From Cruorifilaria tuberocauda (lineage: Eukaryota > Nematoda > Chromadorea > Rhabditida > Onchocercidae): a stretch of DNA of 64,000 nucleotides. Location: positions 1 through 64,000 of the forward strand of contig JABVXU010000082.1 of NCBI GenBank assembly GCA_013365365.1, read 5' to 3'. The position numbers and the translations under genes are program-made. The stretch's first letter is position 1; each line of letters starts with the position of its first letter. Below the pieces are notes generated by a model. The model saw only the letters and a list, made by a program, of their open reading frames with translations. It did not search any database and was not told where the DNA came from. Positions 1 through 11,746 of this stretch are shown here, one piece after another.

Positions 1-957
1 CTCTTGTGATTGCTGCACATTCAATTAACCATCACTCCGGGATAACATTTTACAAAACTTATCGCTATTAGCTTCTATGCTGGAAAATATTCCATGCTAT
101 GCAGCTTATTAATTTTCCTAATTAAACAAATCAATAAAATCTAAAATATTCTTTAAACTATTTTGCAAAACCCTCTTTACTCAAGCAAGAAATTTGTGTT
201 ATGCAGAAGAATTAATGATGAACTAGTTACTGTTTTATACGATTTAAACGAAAAAACAAGTGATCAACAAATAGCTAGCCTGTTCTGACCTACTAAAATT
301 GTAGAGTGTGTCAAACAGTCAATCAGCCTTATGCAAATGACATTTATTCCGGAAAGCAAAGAGCTAGGATGCGAAGCAAAACAAAATCAGTTCTCGATGA
401 AATTTCTGTCACTTCATCTTGAAATAAGAATGAGGACCGGTGAAGATTTCTAAAGAGATGGATTTGGAGGACACTTTCAACCCCACACTAACCTCTATCT
501 ATTATAAAAAAGCTTCGTGAACATTTGCAATCTTGATAGCTATCTGTAGAAGATGACAGACATTAGAAGAGTCGAAAAAAATGATGGAAAAATAAAGAAA
601 AAGTATAAGGAAAAGTAAACAGAGAACCGCGATGTTGCAACCAGAAATGCAAGCTGCATACACTCCTAAATCTGAGTGCGTTCCGCCATCACTAATAGCT
701 AACAAATCCACGGTCTTAATAACGGTACTTCATATTCCCTTCTTCCTATTCACCTCTTTCATATCGGAGTTCTGCTGCAGTACTATCCGCTCATCATTCC
801 CAACAGTGGTGGCAGATCACAATAAATTGAACATATTTAAAAAAACCTCGAGAAAACTACAAAGGAAAAGTAGATTACTGCTGAAAACAGATTCACAAAG
901 TTAATGTGATACTATAATCATTTATGTTCACATGCATCAATAATATTTATCACTTTA
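1..957. other. AT-rich stretch with no recognised gene
   Basis: This stretch lies downstream of the ICAP-1-like gene. Short open frames exist on both strands, for example about 632-904 on + and 502-711 on -. None matches a family I know and none has a convincing chain of splice sites. A fair acceptor-like sequence on the minus strand near 850-900 is not followed by a long open frame. Part of it is probably the 3' UTR of the gene at 958-1672. Confidence 0.5.
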
Positions 958-1672
958 TCACTTGGCGGCAACATTAAATACTTCTCCCAACTTCTTACAA
1001 ACATCATCCGCATCCTCGAGAACGCTGGTTTGAAACACATAACATTGCATACTCTTATTTAATGACTTTTGCACCAAAAAAACTACGCAGAAATGACCAA
1101 AACCATTTTCATATGAAATACATTGCACAACGTGAAACAATGCTATTCGATCCAGAACCATCCCATCCGATGCATCCGTTAACTGAAGAAGGGAAGAGGG
1201 GAAAGTTATGAATCCAATAACCGAAAAAGGTCAGATCTGGTTCCAATGATTAGAAAGAGGATTAAGCAACATTATATTATGAATTCAATTATGACTCACA
1301 GCATTCTATATATCGAATCTTGGTAAGTTTCGGGCATATAATTATAGAGACGCTATTATATCCAGAAATTTTCGTCATCAGTAATTTATATTTTAGACAA
1401 TAGAGTAAGCTGTAAAATCAATTTTTGAATACCTTAAGACCATGTTTCGTAACATCAACAGAAACAAGCCTACATCTCGACCAATCACTCGGTAATTTAC
1501 CCCACTGTTGAGCACTTTCGATGCTATCGATTAATCGTTCTTCACTAGAACGTTGTTCAGCAGAACTTCTCCCAGAACAACCAATATCAGCATTCATCGA
1601 TCTATCCAAAATACCAAGGTAGTATAACTGTCGAGCACAGTTTATGTGATGCTGCATTCTAGCATGGAACAT
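958..1672 (-). CDS. ITGB1BP1: ICAP-1 / integrin beta-1-binding protein 1-like PTB protein
   Basis: Two coding exons, 1672-1433 and 1182-958, join in phase 0 and give 154 residues ending in TGA. The product is one PTB domain. It runs from a first strand reading CARQLYYLGILDR, through SIESAQQWGKLPSDW and VTKHGLKL, to HVVQCISYENGFGHF and a C-terminal helix with VLEDADDVCKKLGEVF. These segments follow human ICAP-1 in order (KYVGAIE, DVAQQDGKLPF, VSKYGIKV, MVCYDDGLG, SLEQAQAICKVL). ICAP-1 binds the integrin beta-1 tail and the Rap1 effector KRIT1/CCM1, and shuttles between cytoplasm and nucleus. Human ICAP-1 has a Ser/Thr-rich tail of about 60 residues before the PTB fold. Here the first exon starts just before the PTB domain, so an upstream exon may be missing from my model. 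The ATG lies 6 nt after a good acceptor, which fits leader trans-splicing. It lies 1 kb downstream of gex-3 in the same orientation. Family is fairly certain; the 5' end is not. Confidence 0.82.
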
Positions 1673-1678
1673 AGAGTA

Positions 1679-1681
1679 CTG
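1679..1681 (-). promoter_or_regulatory. Putative trans-splice acceptor of the ICAP-1-like gene
   Basis: The minus strand reads TTTTTTCCTGATTCCCCAG, then TACTCT, then ATG. A pyrimidine-rich acceptor only 6 nt before the start codon is what spliced-leader addition would give. A cis intron is also possible, since the acceptor is in phase 0 with the coding frame. Confidence 0.5.
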
Positions 1682-2678
1682 GGGAATCAGGAAAAAATTC
1701 ACTCACCAAAAGCTAAATGAAATCGGTATTACCGAAGCCATTTATTTACACTGATTTATACGTGATACGCAAATGTTATTCAAAGCCGTTGTTAAAACAC
1801 GGTGAAAAACCAACAAATCCAATAGTTTAAAATAATTTATTGCGCAAAGAAGAAAATTACATTAAGGGGAACTGAGTATTTAAACAGTATAATATTACAC
1901 TGCATCAGAAACGGTCAGTGGTTTTTTTATAAATAAACGACAAAATTAAACAATAACAAAGCAGTGGAATTACGTCAACAGGTATTGCTAAAGTAAAATA
2001 TGAGTAACAAGAAAAAAGAGAGGTTTATTTTCAAGAAATGATACAATGCTAAAAACTATGAGTTTAAATAACCTATCAGCTGCAACTAAAGAATGGTCAC
2101 ATAAAATCAACCAAACATAAGTCATGATATAACAACAGAAAGCAACTACACAAAACAGAATATTGCAAAATGCATCATTTGAGAATTATACAGAAAAGGT
2201 ATGATATTTTTTTTTATCGAACATCCAGCAACCAACGCTTAAAGGCTTTTCCATAATATACAAAATAAAAGGAAACGGAAGTAAAAAAACTTTGCTTTTT
2301 AGTTTAATAAAGCATAAATAATGAAAAATGAAGCGCAGAAAGATTAATATGTCAAAGAAAAACACAGACAGAAATTATCTGCACCTAAAAATGGCATCAC
2401 ACAAGCTTCATTTCAGTTCCTCCAGTTGATAGCAGTACTGATACGATGATCGGATAAGATTATATGGAAAGCAAGACTCCAGAAGATCAAACGACAAAAA
2501 TGGACTACGTTTCACTAACTGAAAAATGTATATAAATTGTTTGAGTAAAGGATAACATTGATATACTTCCACCATTAATTGTGTCGAACCTTACTGCATA
2601 ATGGAGAATAATATAATAGTAGTTAAACACTGCTTGAGCATTCATCTCATTATATTTTAATGTATTATCGTACGAATG
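1682..2678. other. Spacer between gex-3 and the ICAP-1-like gene
   Basis: About 1 kb of very AT-rich sequence separates the gex-3 stop from the first ICAP-1-like exon in the same orientation. I see no conserved exon in it. It should contain the gex-3 3' UTR and possibly an unrecognised 5' exon of the downstream gene. The spacing is long for a classic nematode operon, so co-transcription is only a possibility. Confidence 0.45.
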
Positions 2679-5600
2679 TTAGGACATATCGAAGCCGTAT
2701 ATATGTCCAAGAAGGTAAGAATATACAGGTAACATGTCAACTAGATTCTGTAAAGTTATGAAGGCTTTCTTGAAAAAGTATTTTACCTGATCGAGCACAA
2801 CGTAAACATACTGCCGTGACTTCGCTATATCCACGTCACTGTTATCCTCTGACGTTCTCAGAAGGCCATTTGATGCCAGCTGAAAAAGAAACAATTAGCA
2901 GTATATAGTTATTAAACCACTAGAAGGAAAACGATTCAGTAAAGAAATATGAATTTTCAAAAAAACAAAATTAAAATTACTGCCAAAAATTCTTTCATTC
3001 TTTCAACAACATCATTACGGCCATGCAAACAAAACAATGCATTTGCAACTGTTGATACCGCCAGTGCTATACATTGCAAATTGTTTTTTGAGGCTGAAAT
3101 TAAATTAAGACGCAAAATGATACATAAAACCTCAGCTATTTTTTAAAATAACTTTTAAAAGCTAAAAGATATTTCCGAGATACGCACGACTTCACAATGG
3201 TTATCAACTTAAATCTAATAAATCATTCGTGAATCATAACGCCAGCATTGTCGTTGTATCGACTCATCGCTGTATCAAACAACACAAGATAAAAATACAA
3301 AACACCTAGCAGTGAGGCACTATATTGACTGTTTTGCGTCAACGCAAGTCGAGGTAAAGATAGTGCGATGAACACAAGTAGGAGACAAGACAAAGTGTAA
3401 TGTTCATCGGGTTCTGCTTGCTTCGTCTGCGCTCGAATAGCATGGACTAATGCAACGTCCACATCTGTATTGATGCCAACAGTCATGCAAAGTTCTGACA
3501 GCACCTGAAAGATCTCAAATGTAAGATTTGAATAAACCTTTTAACAACTTCTAGTCTACTAATAAATGTTTATCTTGCTGTAAAAAATAGTGCATAATGG
3601 GAATAAATTTGCATAAAGTCTTAAATTCTGATGTCTGCAGTACACTCAGAAATTCAAATTCTGCTAACATTAACAAAACCAGAAAATTTGACATAACACG
3701 GTGGAATTGCACACGACTACTCATTTGTACCCAAAATACAAATCCTTGTCAAAAGTAATGTATTTCAAATTACATAAATTTACCAGTAAGTTATGTTCGT
3801 TCGCGGTATCATGTAAATCATTCACAATCGATAGCAAGAATGGCAAGCGACATTTAAGCACATCGTGCAGAGCTGCATGCAAAAGTGAACGAAATGACAG
3901 AATTTCACCGATGATAGTAACACGTTGTAGTACTGACTCCATGGGTCCATTTACCGAAATCTATAATTATATATAAATTTACCAAACGATGATTTAAATT
4001 TAATCAATAATGCAAAATACCACAATTGTAAATCTGTTTCCATAAATAGCACAAAGAATTTACAAGTAAAAATGCCGAATAATTTGGTACAGATTTTTAA
4101 TACTTTAGCTAATCAGCAGACCAACTGATTATTACAAAAAAGTTTTATGTGTTTTCATTCATTCTGCACTTCTGTCAAACTCCATGCCTAGCCCCCATAG
4201 AAGATGTGGAAACCAATACGCAAGTAAATTAAAAAATACCAATATTCCTACTTGTTTTTTATCTTTTATATCTCCACTCAACTGCAGTAACAATTCACGC
4301 ATTTTCTCCGGCTTATCAAAACAACTCCGCGCCAAGACCAAAGCATCTCTATGATCATTAACAATTTTATTCAGTTCAGTGACTTGACTTGCTACGTGCC
4401 ATATCAACTTCTCACTCATGGTTTTCACACCATATGGTCCCAGAAGTAGAGATAAAGCCCTCAGTTCTAAAATGAATTATTAGTATTAATATAATATCAT
4501 TAAAAAGATAATAGGAAAGCTTATATCACCGCTGGAACATTTTCGAATTTCAGTGTACAGTGATAATAAATTACACTGCCTGAACAAAGCAAGCTGGAAA
4601 AATGTTTTATTCTTTCGGCTTACTGGAACTGTAATCAACGCCGTTTAAGCAAAGAGTTTCTTCTCGTTCAATAGAAAATTTATAAATTCGAGCTTTTTTT
4701 ACCGCGATTGTCAGTATACTGGTCAGGGCTAAATGTTTGCTGATAGTCCGGGTTTGCAATTAGAGCTGCGAAATGAGGTGAAAACAATATTTGTCCAGTA
4801 CTCATCCGACGAAGAACAACTTCAAGATACCTAAATTGTGCAGCATGAGTTTCAAATAAGTTATACAAACTAAAATATTCTTTACAGAAATCATAAATCG
4901 TTAAACTACTTTTTTTCCTTTCTAAAACAGTGCAAAAATTTCTCTCCTTTCTGAAACAATCCTATTTTTAGAGTAAACTTCTAACCACTTTGTATAAATA
5001 GATGTTAACGTATCATTGCCATGATAATCTTGGTACTGTGTTTGCTGTAGAAGGACATTGTTGAAAAGACGGGTCACATCCAACGTCACTGGGAAAGTGT
5101 GAAAAAGTGTACACAGAATCAGTATAATTTTAACTTTATTGTTATAAATCATAACCTAATATAAAGAAATATTTAAAATAGTTAAAAAAAAACAATATGA
5201 GATTTTTCAGTTCAGAATTTCATCTAAAAAGTATTTCACAAATCTAAAATTCTCAAAAAAGAAATATATATATATATATATATATATTAAACAAAACAAT
5301 AAAAAAAGAGCAGTACCTATTGTGTCCAAATTTTGCAATACAATCATGTGAGCATTTATTGAAGCCAAAAGTTGACAAGGTCTCATCGGATGTTCAGATG
5401 ACGAGATTAGCGTATGGATGGACTGCGTAAGCTGTGATTCCAATTGCTGTGCTAGATACTCACGTGGGACAAATATGTGATCAGATACGACCACCTGCCT
5501 CAAAATAAAACTTCCTCGATGATATATATGGGACTTCCAAAAATTTGACGATTTAGTTACCTTGATGAAGTAATTGCAGAGCATAATTCATGAAGCGCTG

Positions 5601-8600
5601 TTTGCAGTTTATCGGCCAACGTTAATGTATCTCGACTACACCGAAAACTTTCTTCTCCTGGCATAACTAATGAGCGCATCGTATTTGAATTTTTATTTGC
5701 TATAAAAAGATCGTGTGTGAGAGAAGAAGTAAGAGAATTTTTTTTGATATTTTGGAGTGACTGACACTGCTAAATTTGAATAAGTAAATGGAACAAATAA
5801 GCAAAACACTGTACGTAAACTTGAGTATCAAATAGTTGTCAATGAAGCTTTATTTTTTATTTTCTTTTTGATTTCTATTTGACCGATCTGCTAACGAGCA
5901 CATTTCTTTCTTCGAAAGAAGAGTGACGCTTGATAATGTCCAGTTACAAATGGGAAAAAAAAGACAAACTTCATAGAATATTTCTATAGCACCGTACATT
6001 GCGGTTGCCAACTTACGATTGATTTCACATCTTGAATAACAGTAACATCATGAGCTCCTCCATTAGAGATACAATGGAATGTTCTACCGAACCGTAACAT
6101 TTGTCAATTAGTGCATTAATTTATGGAAATTCCAAAAACATGAGTATATCTTACATTTCTGTTTATCATGCTCTTCAATTAGTCTTGCACAATTATTTGG
6201 CGAAAGCTCCTCAGTAAGTCGCACCTCATATTCACATAACCTAGTGGCTACAGAAGCTGTTTCCTTCGCCAGTTCATCCAGAACCAAATTACATAGTTTC
6301 AAACTCTACAAAAGAAAATTACAAGTTTATTAAAATAAATGAAATCAGTATTACTGAGATTGATGCGAAAGAAACCTATAATGTGAATAAATATTTATAT
6401 TCAGTGTAAGTAAAGCAATTCAACGAACCCGGTCAATAATATGTGCTTTTTCTTCCGGACAAAGATCGTGTAACGCCGAACGGAAGTTTGAGCATATATG
6501 CGCAAAGGCAATTGCGTATCTTGACTGGGATGGCAACTGTAGACAATGATGCAGTTGCGTTTCTAACTGTTGAGCATAGAAACTGTGAAAATCGACGATG
6601 TATAAATTTGATATTTTTTGTGACAAACTTTTTCTTTTACCATAAAGTTATTCATTACCAAACGTACAGATGACAATCAACAACAGCATGCTGCGTTATT
6701 ACCAGTTAGGAATAAGTCCCATTATTTTTCAGTACTACATGTGATAATTTTTATTTAAAATATATATTGGATAAAAATGACTCAAGTCATAATCTAGAAT
6801 TTCTAAAGAAATAAAGATCACACTGACCAATAAATCGATAAATCACTAGTTTCTCGGAGCATTTCATCTATAAGGTCGATCATTTTCAAATGAAAAACAG
6901 TAGTATTCATTGTAACTGCTAAACGCCGATCATTACTAAGAGAAAAAGATGATCGGCTTATACTGACGTAAGCTTGGAAACGAAACCAATCCAAACGCAA
7001 AGAGCGTAAGTCGATACTATTCTCTAAAACTATGTTAAATTATAACCCGTAATATGGAGATTTGTTCAATAAACGAAAAACAGCTGCTTAAATCAAAACA
7101 AAACGAAAAAAATAAAAATTGTATGGCCGTAATAACAGAATTTAACCATAATTAACTCACGATTGATATGGGACAGATCAGCGCAAAAATCGGATAATAA
7201 CACAGATTCTTTTTCGCCCAAATTCTCAATGGACTGTACAATATTGGCCAAAATAAGTGCGTCATAGCCAGTGACATACTGCGAATAGTACCGCTTAATG
7301 ACTCCATTATGTTGTTGTACCACAGAGCGCAACTCCAAGATATAGTAAAGAAGTTCAGGTAACTGCCTTAAAAAAAAAAACTTGCCTAATTTATTTTAGG
7401 AAAAATTTTCTACAAATATCAGAAGATTTAACTGCGAATATTCATAAGGAAATTTTTACATTACTTTAAAAATAAAAAAAAAATGGCTTACTTGTCGAAT
7501 ACTTCATCGGCATGTTTCGTTTTCTTATTAGCACTTACTGGCCAAATATCAATATGTCGCAGAAGCCACATTACTTCATCCCTTGAAAACGAAAGGGCCA
7601 TCCAAACAAATAAAATCTTTGGTCCAAGCAGACCAACCTGATCTTTGATTAGCAAATAAAGTTCCCGTAAAGTACCTCGAAGAAAACGGCGTCGATCACG
7701 ATGAACAGTGAGACTGGAAAAAACTAAAGCGATGACTAAATACAAGTATCTTATTACACCTGCTTTGCTCACTGTCTTAATATATAAACCATAATTCTCA
7801 GTACAGACATGGTAAAAAGTGAATAAATTTTAATAAAGTAAATTACCTTGTTTGCAGCGCAACTGAATAGTTGTCTTTTACTTCCTGCAGCTTTTTACTG
7901 TAACTTTTCACATTTTCAAAAACACTCTGAACTGTCTGATGAACAATAAGAATTTCATCCCTAAATGACCATAATCACCAGTTATATTTAAAGTAATGAA
8001 AACCGCATTTTACAATTTTTTCTACTATTTTCAGGATGTGTGCATACAAGGACTCCCTTAAATCAACTCTATTATCTATAAACATGCACATGTACAAATA
8101 GAAGGTAACAAATAAACGAACAAACCTAAAAAGGCGTATAGCAAGACCCGTTTGCAAAGCACGCTGCCACAGATTAGCAATCACGGAATCGTTTAAAAGT
8201 GTATTATGACAAATAAGCACGCTCACTGCAAATTACATATCTACTAAAAGTTCATCAAAATAAGAGTTTTATTATTCGGAGTTAAACAACATTTTTAGTA
8301 ATTTGGATACACCGTCGGTAGCGTGAAAGAACAATAGAACGCAACTGAAGTATAATGGGATAAATTTAACTTGGTAAGAATCGTATGACTCAAAGTATGG
8401 ACAATCTAATTAATTCTTTTAATATACTACAGCGAAGTCACTACCAGGAAATGCACCGCACTGAATCATTGGTCAATCTTTTGCTTAATGGTGAAAAGAA
8501 TCATACAGCGCAAATGAAGATATGATGGAACCAGCAGAAACCTATTGTATTATTGCTTTACTTTCACCTTCCTCTTTTCCATTAGAGGCGGTTCTGATAT

Positions 8601-10705
8601 ATGTATCATAATGGATACTCGAAAGAAAGAGTGGGGTAGAACTGTATACCATTAGGTATTAAAATATGAAATGAGACCTGGTACCTCAAACCTTACTACT
8701 TTCAATCAACGATAATCGACAAAGTTGATGATAACTGCTTCAAATAAAATGCAAGGTTACAACACGGCACTTACATATTATCCATCTGTCCATAACATCC
8801 AATGACAAATATTCGCAAGCTATCTACAAAATCTTCACTCAGCCTAAGTCATATATATATAAAGTTATTAATCTATAACAAAAAATTCAGTTTGGACTGG
8901 TATAAAATATTTTAATGTCTAGTGTTATATAAAAGGAATAGCGCCGTTCAGCGATACTCAAAATGATAAATTGATGTAATACATTCCACTTTATCGCTGC
9001 AAGTCAGAATAAATTACTCAATATTTTAATCCAAATAAATTTAAGCGTGCGCTAGTTCGCGAAAAGCAAAGTTGTCATTGTAGTAAGTTCTCAGCTCCCT
9101 TCATTTATGAAATAAGAAATGAATAGTTTCCTCGACTGTAAATATTCTTGCTTATTTCAATGATGTTTCAGAACGTACCGTATCAGTTTGAGCAGCATAG
9201 AGGATTTGTTGCGGAGAAGCAACAAGTGATAACATCTGAGCGTTACGCCATGCATTTGCAGTTATATTTCTACGCACATAAACTGTTCCTAACGAGGTTA
9301 GAGAACCATGAATCAACTGCAATATCTATCAAAATTGTTCATTCTAGAGAAAATGAATTTTTGACTGCACCAGTTAATGAAAGATTTACATGTTACTTTG
9401 CTTGTTTCTTTTTTTCAACTACAAAGTAATATAAAAGGAATAAATCGAGCAGCGATACTCAAGACAACTATTCGAATGCATAAAATAGAATGGAAACAAT
9501 CTCGTTACAAGGAAAGCCAAAAGCACCCTATTTAAAGGTCCTAAATCTTCGGCCAATTTCTTCCACGGATTATCATATTCAATAATCATTTGTCCTAATC
9601 TCGGAAAGGTAGGTTCACTTTGCCCATTACTCAATTCATAAGCAGCATTGAATAATCCGAGAACAGCTTTCCTATCATCCACACGAGATAAAAGCACCAT
9701 CAAGCACACCAAATTGATCACCAAATTCATATAACCTGCTGTTAAATCGTAGCTTGTTGTCTGCAACGAGGTTTTTCGGTCAATTGTTGCTGCCATCACT
9801 CAGTTATTGGAAACATTAATTTACAAAAAATTTAATGTCGTCAAGTTTGAGAGCATTATTTTTTCAGTGAAAAAAAAAGAAGAAACTTACTATATCTAGC
9901 TTGAATTGTGCAGCATCCATTGTTGTCAGTAGTTGCAGGATATGATCTTTCAAATCCAGCAAGTCAGCAAATGTACAGTAATATAGTGAGAGAGATTTTA
10001 ATATTTCTTGCTTTATTAAAGATACTTGATGAAATAACGTCTGGAATAATTCTAACGACAAAATTCACTTCATAAATGCTTCACATACTCTTTCTAGATA
10101 ATTCTTAAATAGCACTCATGGATTTACTGTTTTACTGTTTGACGATTACTGTTTGTTTTCTGACTCCGCTATATACATATTTTATTTAAAAGAATAATTG
10201 TCTTTTATCTTAAACTATGGATTTTCTTGTCTTGTATCTTAACTATTTGTTTTATCCAAAAACCAGTTCCATGCATTACCAATGAATGCTGAGTGGCATG
10301 CGTTAAAAAGAAGTACTAGAGGCGAAACTCACTCGAAACTACGTTGAATAACATAATAGTCTCTTATCTACCGCTGTTATTTCTGAAACTGGCACAAAAC
10401 TTGCTTCTTCAAAAGTTACACAAAATATCCATTCGATCGAAAAGGAAAATGGCGACAAAAACCAACACAAAAAGATGAATGTAGCTTACACTGCTTGATC
10501 TGGCATCAATAATAGGGAATTTGCGCACTATATGCTTAATGCAATTTTCTAATGATTTCTCGCTCAAAAACTGCGGTTTTGATTTAGGATCACCGCAAGC
10601 TTTTTTAATATTATACAGCCTTGTCAGCATGCCCACTGCCCGATCATTCAGTATTATCAACTTTTCAGCTATTTTCATCTGCGTTACATCTACCTTATAT
10701 GCCAT
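2679..10705 (-). CDS. gex-3: GEX-3 / NCKAP1 (Hem, Kette), WAVE complex subunit
   Basis: NCKAP1 is the scaffold that pairs with Sra1/CYFIP in the WAVE regulatory complex and links Rac-GTP to Arp2/3 actin nucleation at the membrane. The protein starts [16 protein letters not shown] and carries [19 protein letters not shown]-like [49 protein letters not shown]-like [20 protein letters not shown]-like [54 protein letters not shown] and ends near [10 protein letters not shown]. Coding exons: 10705-10490, 10040-9891, 9760-9527, 9316-9179, 8823-8775, 8225-8126, 7960-7847, 7713-7492, 7366-7161, 7023-6828, 6582-6429, 6305-6155, 5699-5561, 5498-5317, 5088-4986, 4830-4703, 4466-4252, 3960-3784, 3504-3306, 3093-2981, 2879-2679. 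All phases close, giving 1128 residues, the length I recall for human NCKAP1. The gene is intact. It is divergent from slx-1 and upstream of the ICAP-1-like gene. Confidence 0.97.
5264..5287. repeat. (AT)n microsatellite in a gex-3 intron
   Basis: A pure AT dinucleotide run of 24 nt lies in the intron between the exons ending at 5317 and starting at 5088. Confidence 0.9.
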
Positions 10706-10737
10706 CTTCCTCACACAATATTGACTTCTCTGCTACC

Positions 10738-10740
10738 CTG
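10738..10740 (-). promoter_or_regulatory. Putative trans-splice acceptor of gex-3
   Basis: The minus strand reads GTTTAATTGCATTTTCAG 32 nt before the gex-3 ATG at 10705. No upstream coding exon is needed because the protein start already matches the family. The acceptor therefore probably receives a spliced leader or ends a 5' UTR intron. Confidence 0.55.
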
Positions 10741-10852
10741 AAAATGCAATTAAACAAAAATCAAATCCGAGAGAAAGAAAGGGAGTAGTGAGACATTAAA
10801 ACCTAATTGTCGGAATTTCGATTCAAATTAATTCAGCAAAATAGGAAATAGA

Positions 10853-11209
10853 TTACACTGGATAATGGTAAGAGAAACGTAAAACCTGGATTTGACAGAA
10901 ATTGTTCTCTTCCAAAGGTGTCTTTGTGTTTGCGGTTCGTTTAAAACCTGGATTTGTCTGGACGTAAAGGCATAAAATATCGATATATATGCCGCTGTTA
11001 AAGTCGCATCTCGTCTCGTGAAGCGGTGTAGCGGCGCATTTTAAATAGCGTACTTTTTTGAATATTAGGAGTATAGGTAGGTAGTATGATAGAGGACGTA
11101 TGAGCCGTTCTTCATAGTCTACTGGTATTCCGTAATTGCCATTGGCAATTTTGATTACATCCCCAGACCAGCCTTTTATTGCTGCATCAATAAAATTATT
11201 TCCATTCAC
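10853..11209 (-). other. Unassigned open frame in the gex-3/slx-1 intergenic region
   Basis: A 118-codon open frame runs on the minus strand across most of the divergent spacer. It has no ATG at its apparent start (GTG); the first in-strand ATG nearby is in another frame. The first half (around AIKGWSGDVIKIANGN and PVDYEERLIRPLSYYLP) has a mixed amino-acid composition that looks more protein-like than typical AT-rich noise. I do not recognise a family and no splice sites clearly join it to a neighbour. It may be a chance frame or a gene fragment. Confidence 0.2.
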
Positions 11210-11746
11210 ATTTCTTAAGGGTGAGAAGTAAGCTGTGAAGGGAAGGAATGGAGGTGCTAGTTTCTGGCAATTTCTTTCTTTTTTATTTCATTTATTCACT
11301 AAAAGCTTTTTGTTTTTCGACATTATGTTTCTTTCCAAGATAACATGGATATTGTTGACAGTCACAATCCATATTACCGTAGTATTGTCACATTTTAATT
11401 TAGTTCGAATTTGCCAAACTTTTTATACTTTTATACTAATGCAAGTAGCAATAAAGGGAAATTTGGCTCTGAATCAGTCTTCTATCATGAATTTGACGGA
11501 AGATCTTTTCTTCCCTCAACTTTCTTTTAGTAGCTGAAAAAAGACGCCGAATACAAGTTCACTTAAATCGTTCTACAATTTGATATTTATCAAACATTTG
11601 GGTAGCGGAATTTGAAAGCTACAAGTGCAACCGTAAGGTTAAGTCTGACTCTTCTCCATATCCTTTCCTCCAGATTCCAGATCTACTTTAAATTTTAAAT
11701 ATCTTGCTTGCGTTCAAGTTTTAAGGCGCGAAGTGAATGCACTCAC

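Noticed and set aside
502..711. Minus-strand frame with a hydrophobic stretch as a small membrane protein
   Set aside because: There is no ATG at its start and an in-frame TGA lies just upstream. The hydrophobic part coincides with a T-rich tract.
9148..9429. 93-codon open frame on the plus strand
   Set aside because: It overlaps the antisense of a confirmed gex-3 exon (9316-9179) and has no motif.
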